Below, one piece after another: positions 1-4,860 of a stretch of DNA of 7,403 nt (positions within the stretch are counted from its first letter, which is position 1; each line of letters begins with the position of its first letter). Position numbers and translations under genes: made by a program. The stretch is from CAYZJD01 sp964478455. GTDB taxonomy: Bacteria > Acidobacteriota > Terriglobia > Bryobacterales > Bryobacteraceae. Where the stretch lies: contig CAYZJD010000239.1 in the NCBI GenBank assembly GCA_964478455.1, positions 1-7,403 on the forward strand, read 5' to 3'. The notes beneath the pieces are model-generated. The model saw nothing but the letters and a program-made list of their open reading frames with translations, did not search any database and was not told the DNA's origin.

Positions 1-1361
1 TACATGCGCGCTGAGAAGGCGGCCATCGCGTCGGTCAGGGGCCGGTAGTAGCGGCCCCAGGGATCCTGCAACCCTGAGTGCTGTTTCTCCTTCTGATGCG
101 ACTTCAGCCCGTCGATCCAGCCGCACCACGACCAGCCCACAAAATCCGGCCGCGCGAAAGCGTTCTCGCCGAACTCCCGGAAGCGCCGCGCGCGCTCCTG
201 CTGGTCCCGGCAGTGCGGCCCGTACGGGTTCGGCATATCGTCATACGGCACGGCGTATGAGGAGTCGCCGTTGAACATGGGTTTGCCCGTCAGACGCGAC
301 CACCGGTCCAGCAGCGGCTTTTGCTCCTCCCAGTACCCGTACATCTGGTAGAAGATCAGGTCCATGTGTTGAGCCGCCAGTTTGACGATGGCGTCCTGCG
401 GATCCGTGTTGCCGTTCAGTTTGTCGCCGACGATCAGGTGATGGCGGTCATAACGCCGGATGGCCGCCACCGCCACGGTGTAGTAGCGGTCCACCACGCG
501 GCCCAGGAAGGCCACGTTGTCCTCCCTCTCGGCGGTGTTGTGGGGGTCGGTCTCCGGCCGCCACCCGGTGGTCCGCTCGAGCGCCTGCCACGAGTCGAAG
601 GTCGTGCCGTAGGTACGGTTGAACCGTGCGACCTCGTTTCCGTACCTCTCCCGCATGGCCGCCGTGTACGCCCTCTTGCCGGGGCTCTCCGCTCCCAGGT
701 TCCGCAGCACGCGCGGCCACGTCGGCAAACCGCGCCGCACCGCGCCGTAAATGTTGTTCGATCGCGGCGCAGCGTCCAGATCCGTGAAGATCGGCCCGTC
801 CGTCATGAAATAGCCCATCAACCAGGCGTCGTCCACCCTGGGCAAGACTTCCGCCTGCGCCACCCGGTCGCAGTGCGCCTCGAATTCGGGCGCAAACGCG
901 TCGTGGAACTCGCGCTCCGCCGGCGTCATGTAGTGGCAGATGTCCACGAAGCGAGCCGTGTGCAGGTACGGAGCGAACCCCCGCGGCAGTTCCCGGGTGG
1001 AAGAGTGCACCCCCAAGTGGTTCATTCCCAGGGCTGCGAGGTCGGTCGCCAGCTTCTTCCGAAAGCCCTCCAGGAACTGCTTCGGATCGGACGGATTCTC
1101 CACGCCGAACTGCTTGGCCCAGTGCGCCACGCATTCCGGCCTTCGCAGCAAAGGCGGCATGGCGTGGTTGAGGCCGAACCCCAGGAAGGCGTGGCCCTCG
1201 GGCGTGACCATCCACCAGCGGTGCTTCTTCTCGAGCCGGAAGTATCCCGAAGGCTCGAAACGCACCCCGAGCCATCCCCCGTAAGGATCGCGTCTGGCCG
1301 GGACGGCAACCGCGAGCGGAGCGGCCAGAAACGCACGCCGCGTCGCGTGACATGTTGACAT
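1..1361 (-). CDS. Tat-exported glycoside-hydrolase-like (clan GH-A/agarase-like) protein, 3' end cut by window
   Basis: The reading frame is open for 453 codons from the ATG at 1361 down to the left edge, where a split codon TA? remains, so the stop could be the very next base. Residues 7-13 read TRRAFLA, a twin-arginine motif, followed by a short hydrophobic stretch and a plausible cut after AVPA (about residue 21). This supports the start and export in folded form. Residues 27-66 (YGGW, GYFRLEK, RWWMVTPEGHAFLGFGLNH) resemble the N-terminal part of agarase-like TIM-barrel hydrolases. Residues 408-437 (VGWSWCGWIDG, then HSGLQDPWG) look like the end of such a barrel, so little is probably missing. 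At the place where clan GH-A enzymes carry Asn-Glu, this protein has GYFMTDGP (183-190). At the likely nucleophile strand it has KPMFNGDSSYA (360-370), with Asp rather than Glu. Substrate is unknown. It is divergent from the plus-strand operon. The fold call is moderately sure; the activity is not. Confidence 0.8.
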   Translation of the reverse strand, partial: MSTCHATRRAFLAAPLAVAVPARRDPYGGWLGVRFEPSGYFRLEKKHRWWMVTPEGHAFLGFGLNHAMPPLLRRPECVAHWAKQFGVENPSDPKQFLEGFRKKLATDLAALGMNHLGVHSSTRELPRGFAPYLHTARFVDICHYMTPAEREFHDAFAPEFEAHCDRVAQAEVLPRVDDAWLMGYFMTDGPIFTDLDAAPRSNNIYGAVRRGLPTWPRVLRNLGAESPGKRAYTAAMRERYGNEVARFNRTYGTTFDSWQALERTTGWRPETDPHNTAEREDNVAFLGRVVDRYYTVAVAAIRRYDRHHLIVGDKLNGNTDPQDAIVKLAAQHMDLIFYQMYGYWEEQKPLLDRWSRLTGKPMFNGDSSYAVPYDDMPNPYGPHCRDQQERARRFREFGENAFARPDFVGWSWCGWIDGLKSHQKEKQHSGLQDPWGRYYRPLTDAMAAFSARM

Positions 1362-1384
1362 AGCAGAAAACCTGATGATAACAT
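1355..1384 (+). promoter_or_regulatory. Putative sigma70-type promoter for the propeller operon
   Basis: A perfect -35 box TTGACA lies at 1355-1360. After an 18-base spacer comes TAACAT at 1379-1384 (four of six matches to TATAAT), preceded by TG at 1376-1377, as in extended -10 promoters. Seven bases beyond the -10 box is 1391, immediately before the ATG at 1392, so the transcript may be leaderless or almost so. This fits the lack of a Shine-Dalgarno sequence before that ATG. The -35 box overlaps the first codons of the divergent minus-strand gene. The short AT-rich island stands out from its GC-rich surroundings. The motif match is seen; promoter activity is inferred. Confidence 0.55.
1375..1383 (-). 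promoter_or_regulatory. Putative extended -10 element for the divergent hydrolase-like gene
   Basis: Read on the minus strand, TATCAT (1380 down to 1375) matches TATAAT at five of six positions and is preceded by TGT (1383-1381), an extended -10 arrangement. The best -35 candidate at about 17 bases spacing is CTGGAA (1403-1398), which is poor. A start of transcription near 1368 would leave only about 7 bases before the ATG at 1361. A weak TCAGG (1375-1371), 9 bases before that ATG, could serve as a ribosome site only if transcription starts further upstream. The element shares two base pairs with the plus-strand -10 box. Confidence 0.35.
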
Positions 1385-1391
1385 TCCACCG

Positions 1392-3305
1392 ATGCGTTTC
1401 CAGGGGAGGATTGCGCTGGGGCCGGCCCTCGCCAACACCGTGGGCGTCTATGGCGTGGTCGCGATCCCCGAGCGGAAGCGCCTGTACTGTTCGAATCTCC
1501 ACACCCCCCTGCTCACCATCATCGACACGGACCGGCGCGCCTTCAGCGGCGTCGTGCGCCTGGAGGAGCGGGAACTGCGCGGGCTGATGGAGTTGGCGTT
1601 GCACCCGCGCACGGGCCGCATCTACGTCTCCAGCCAACTGAACCACCGCCTGTACGTAGTGGATCCTGGAGAGGACCGCCTGGAGGGGGTCATCCCCACG
1701 CTGGGAGAACCGCACTATGTGGATTTCGACCCGCGCTCCGGTCGCATCTTCGTCGCTTGCGGCGCGGACAACTCGGTGCTAGTGCTGGACGTGCAACACC
1801 GCAAGCTGGGCGCCGTCCCGGTCGGAGCGACGCCGTGGGGCATCGCCGCCGATCCGCTGCGTCGCAGGCTGTACGTGGTCTGCCAGGGGGAGGCGACGTT
1901 GTGGCGGCTCCACTTGGATTCGCTGGAGTCCTTGACGCCGCCGGCCAAGCTCGGCAAACTGCCCCGGTTCGTGGCGGTCGATCCCGCCACCGGCAACATT
2001 TTCGTCGCGCACCTCCGCGAGCGGCGCTTGTTCGTTTTCCCGCCCGAGGCGGCCGAACCGCTGGCCAGGCTCGAGACCGAGTTCGACTCGATGGGTGTCA
2101 CGCTCGACTTCCGGTTCCGCCGCGTTTATGTCGTCAACCGGACGGGCCGGCTTGAGGAGGAGATCGGACAACCGGCGACCGTCAGCGTCATCGACATCGA
2201 GCGCATGAGGACCCTGCGGCACGTCCCCGTCGGCAAGGTCTCCCACTACCTCGCCCTCGACGATCGCTACGCCTACGTGACCAACGAGGACTCACTCGAT
2301 GTCTCCGTGTTGGACCGCGAGCGCATGGAGGAGGTCCATCGGATCGAGAACCTGGGCCAGACGGTGGACGACCTGGCGATCCACCGCGGCAATGGGCGTA
2401 TCTACATCCCCAGCCACCTGACTGACGACGTCATCGTCGCCGACCCGGTCTCCGGCAAGGCGGTCGCGCGCCCGCGGGTGGGAAGCTGGCCCACGGGAGC
2501 GGCCGTGGACAGCCGCCGCGGCCTCGTGTACGTGACCAACATGGACAACGGGACGCTGACGGTGTTAAACGACACTACCCACGCTCGCGTGGCGGAGATC
2601 GACCTGGGCGTCGGCACGAACAAGATCCACCGGCTGTGGTCCCGAGTGGCCGTGGACGAACCGCGCCGGAAGGTCTACGTGACCCTGACACGTTTCAACG
2701 GCCTGGCGGTGGTCGATGGGGCCACCGGCCGGGTCGAGCACCGTGTCCGCTTCGGAGAGGGGAACCCGGACGTTCAAGCGGCTTACGTGCGCGCGTTCGA
2801 GTTCGGCTTGTCGATCGACGCGCGGACCGGCTTGGTGTGGGTGTTGAACGGACATCGCGCGCGGCTGACGGCGGTGGATCCGGCTGCGGGGAAGGTGGCC
2901 GCGGCCCTCGATTTGAGCGTTCTGGAACTGCCCTTGGAACGGCGGTTCAGCCCGTTTTCGATGGTGGCGGCGCATCCCGCGCTCAAGCGCATGTACGCCT
3001 ACCATTGGATCGTCTCGACGGAAACGATGCGCGTAGCGGGGATGCTCCCGCGCGAAATCGGGACCGGCGTCACGGCCGTGGACGAAGCGCGCAACCTTCT
3101 CTATGTTCACGGAGTGCGCGGCCTGACGGCCATCGATGCCGTGACCTTCAAGCCGGTGGACTTCCTGCCGCTCGAAGCGGAGCCGGGCGGCGAGCCGTCG
3201 GAAGTGCGCACCTTCTATGGCGTGGATGTCGCTCGGAAGCGCGTCTATGCGGTCCGCCATATCATGCTCCGCGGCAATGAACTCGAGATTTACGAGGCCC
3301 CCTGA
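1392..3305 (+). CDS. YncE/NHL-like double beta-propeller protein
   Basis: This 637-residue protein is built almost wholly of a 40-50-residue repeat of the form 'D-x-x-x-x-R-(IVL)-Y-V-x-N-x-x-x-x-x-(LV)-x-V-(IVL)-D'. I count 14 blade cores, with the aromatic position near residues 32, 78, 120, 161, 204, 246, 295, 338, 380, 429, 483, 535, 571 and 619. Fourteen fits two seven-bladed propellers in tandem. Clear examples are RIYVSSQLNHRLYVVD (76-91) and LVYVTNMDNGTLTVLN (378-393). Proteins of this type usually act as binding or scaffold modules, often outside the cytoplasm, and no enzymatic residues are recognisable. The ATG at 1392 is the first possible after an in-frame stop at 1356-1358. No signal peptide and no Shine-Dalgarno sequence are visible, which fits a leaderless message but leaves the location uncertain. 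In-frame GTG codons at 1440 and 1455 are alternative starts. The TGA stop overlaps the next ATG by one base, so it is probably the first gene of the operon. Confidence 0.88.
   Translation: MRFQGRIALGPALANTVGVYGVVAIPERKRLYCSNLHTPLLTIIDTDRRAFSGVVRLEERELRGLMELALHPRTGRIYVSSQLNHRLYVVDPGEDRLEGVIPTLGEPHYVDFDPRSGRIFVACGADNSVLVLDVQHRKLGAVPVGATPWGIAADPLRRRLYVVCQGEATLWRLHLDSLESLTPPAKLGKLPRFVAVDPATGNIFVAHLRERRLFVFPPEAAEPLARLETEFDSMGVTLDFRFRRVYVVNRTGRLEEEIGQPATVSVIDIERMRTLRHVPVGKVSHYLALDDRYAYVTNEDSLDVSVLDRERMEEVHRIENLGQTVDDLAIHRGNGRIYIPSHLTDDVIVADPVSGKAVARPRVGSWPTGAAVDSRRGLVYVTNMDNGTLTVLNDTTHARVAEIDLGVGTNKIHRLWSRVAVDEPRRKVYVTLTRFNGLAVVDGATGRVEHRVRFGEGNPDVQAAYVRAFEFGLSIDARTGLVWVLNGHRARLTAVDPAAGKVAAALDLSVLELPLERRFSPFSMVAAHPALKRMYAYHWIVSTETMRVAGMLPREIGTGVTAVDEARNLLYVHGVRGLTAIDAVTFKPVDFLPLEAEPGGEPSEVRTFYGVDVARKRVYAVRHIMLRGNELEIYEAP
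3294..3297 (+). promoter_or_regulatory. Shine-Dalgarno site and stop/start overlap (translational coupling)
   Basis: GAGG at 3294-3297 sits 7 bases before the ATG at 3305 and 10 before a second ATG at 3308. The upstream stop TGA (3303-3305) and the ATG share an A (TGATG), an arrangement typical of coupled translation. The tandem ATGATG makes the exact first residue uncertain by one codon. Confidence 0.6.
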
Positions 3306-4843
3306 TGATGACTCTGGCTGTGTTGCTTGCTGTTCTGCTCGCGGTGCCCGCCCTGGCCGAGGCCCCGCGCTACCTCTATGTCTTCCACAACCTCAACAGT
3401 TTTGTCGGCGAGACGGAACAGGATCTGGCCGTCGAGGCTTATCAAGGACTGGAAGACGTGGCCCGGCGTAACGGCGTCACCGTCGAGCCCTTCTTCACCG
3501 GGCTCAGCTTCGAGATGTACCTGCGCAAGGCCCCCGAGCTGATGGAGGCTCTTAAGAAGAGTGGACGCGACTGGCACCATCACGGCGCCAACCGACCACC
3601 CAACCCGCAGCCTATCCAGCGCATCGCCGGCAAGGGGTGGCCGGAAGCCATCCGCATCATCGAGGAGTACGAGAGCTCGGCGCTCGACATCCGCACCGGC
3701 CGGCTCGACCCCTCCCGTCCCGGGGGTTTGAAGCGCATGGTGGAGTACTTCGGCCGGCCGCCGCTCTCGACCGGGCGCTTCGTCCGCGCGCCCATCATGG
3801 CGGCCATCAAGGACCGCTACGGCGCCAGGATGGGCGTGGGTACGCACGACTGGTTCGGCATCCCTTCCTCCTGGCTCTGGTACATGGGCACGCTGAACCG
3901 CCCCGACGACGCCTTTGTGCATCCCAACTGGGATTTCATGGAGTGGGTGCGCGTGGAGTGGGCCATCCGGCGCGGCGAGGATCCGAAGACCGTGAAGCGC
4001 AGCCGCCCCAACGAGCCCTGGGACATTTACGTGAAGATCGAGGAGCGGCTCAAGCAGCTTGACCCGGACACGGCCGCCTTCCTGGTGTTCGGCTTCCACA
4101 ACAACGACCTGTTCGGCTTCAACTTCGAGACCAAGACGCGCTTCGAGCCGGACTACCGCAAGTACTTCCTCCAGAAGATGGACGAGTTCCTGCGGTGGGC
4201 GATTCAGAAGAAGGGCTTCCGTCCGGTTACCTTACGACAGGCATATGACATGGCGCGGGCCAATTTCGTCCTGCCGGCGGCCGCCGACGCCAAGGTGCTG
4301 GCGTCCCAAATTGTCGAATCCATAGACAAGGACAAGTCGCTGCCGCTTTACGTACGCTCGCCCAGCAGCGGCCATTCGCTGGTGGAAGCCTGGCAGGTGC
4401 TGGCCGGGCGCGGCCAGATCCGCGATCTGTTGGGACCGACCGAGCTGGCACCCGCCTCGGCCGGGCCGGTGAGCGTCTCGGCGGCCGAGGTCCACGCCGC
4501 GGCGCGCGCGCTTCCCACCGACTCGATCCCGGCGCGGGTGACAGTTGGCGCGGGCCAAGTGAACGCGGCCGAGTTCCTGTACCTGATGGCGCGGGTGGCG
4601 CTCGGCGCCCAGCGCGCCGAAGCGCCGCCCATCAACATGACGCCACCGGTGGGAGCCCGCGAGGCGCGCTTCGAAGATGCGCTCTCGCTGCTTCAGATGT
4701 GGACTTACAAGCCGGCGTATTTCGGAGCGCTGGGAGGGCGCTTGCAGCGCGCCACCAGCGTCGAGGTGAACTTGCGGACGGGCCGGATGTGGCGCGAAAA
4801 CGAAATGCGGCTGTTGCGCCCCGAGGACCGGCCGCCGTGGTAG
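3305..4843 (+). CDS. Secreted NodB/deacetylase-like protein with pseudomurein-binding-type C-terminal repeats
   Basis: The 512-residue product begins with a clear Sec signal peptide, a Leu/Ala/Val-rich segment ending in PALA (residues 3-18), with a likely cut before EAP. Residues 22-320 look like a glycoside hydrolase/deacetylase barrel. There is a first strand RYLYVFHN, then VEPFFTGLSFEMY (60-72) and LKKSGRDWHHHGANRP (83-98), in the order of polysaccharide deacetylases (FxxTG, then GHExxxH). Later GVGTHDWF (177-184) and LVFGFHNND (260-268) supply more His/Asp. The usual TFDD first motif is not seen: HNLNSF stands there, so metal binding and activity are uncertain. Residues 327-372 (LPLYV, then SLVEAWQVLA) and 395-445 (IPARVTVG, then VNAAEFLYLMARVALG, then PPINMTP) resemble two pseudomurein-binding-type repeats, a wall-attachment module known best from methanogens. 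It overlaps the propeller gene and lies 17 bp before the receptor gene. Export and domain order are fairly sure; function is inferred. Confidence 0.82.
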   Translation: MMTLAVLLAVLLAVPALAEAPRYLYVFHNLNSFVGETEQDLAVEAYQGLEDVARRNGVTVEPFFTGLSFEMYLRKAPELMEALKKSGRDWHHHGANRPPNPQPIQRIAGKGWPEAIRIIEEYESSALDIRTGRLDPSRPGGLKRMVEYFGRPPLSTGRFVRAPIMAAIKDRYGARMGVGTHDWFGIPSSWLWYMGTLNRPDDAFVHPNWDFMEWVRVEWAIRRGEDPKTVKRSRPNEPWDIYVKIEERLKQLDPDTAAFLVFGFHNNDLFGFNFETKTRFEPDYRKYFLQKMDEFLRWAIQKKGFRPVTLRQAYDMARANFVLPAAADAKVLASQIVESIDKDKSLPLYVRSPSSGHSLVEAWQVLAGRGQIRDLLGPTELAPASAGPVSVSAAEVHAAARALPTDSIPARVTVGAGQVNAAEFLYLMARVALGAQRAEAPPINMTPPVGAREARFEDALSLLQMWTYKPAYFGALGGRLQRATSVEVNLRTGRMWRENEMRLLRPEDRPPW

Positions 4844-4847
4844 ATCG

Positions 4848-4856
4848 TAAGGAGGT
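4848..4856 (+). promoter_or_regulatory. Perfect Shine-Dalgarno sequence before the receptor gene
   Basis: TAAGGAGGT is fully complementary to the common 3' end of bacterial 16S rRNA over nine bases and lies 4 bases before the ATG at 4861 (5 from the end of GGAGG). It fixes the receptor start and suggests strong initiation independent of the upstream gene, whose TAG stop is at 4841-4843. Confidence 0.85.
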
Positions 4857-4860
4857 CGCC

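Noticed and set aside
1352..1361. Near-palindrome ATGT-TG-ACAT over the -35 box as an operator
   Set aside because: The arms are only four bases and overlap both the -35 box and a start codon; chance is an adequate explanation and no second copy was noticed.
321..1389. Long open frames overlapping the hydrolase gene (plus 321-1358, minus 448-1389, minus 1022-1438)
   Set aside because: Their translations are Arg/Pro/Gly/His-rich with no recognisable domain. The remaining minus-strand frame (1361 to the left edge) gives a coherent exported hydrolase-like protein. Shadow frames are expected in GC-rich coding DNA.
1375..1470. Possible frameshift hiding a signal peptide for the propeller protein
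   Set aside because: The alternative plus frame starting at 1375 gives Arg/Ser/Pro-rich sequence with no hydrophobic core, so nothing supports a lost signal.
1715..3280. Several 70-230-codon frames inside the propeller gene on both strands
   Set aside because: They are low-complexity, Arg-rich products lying wholly inside a gene with 14 clear blade repeats; judged to be shadows.
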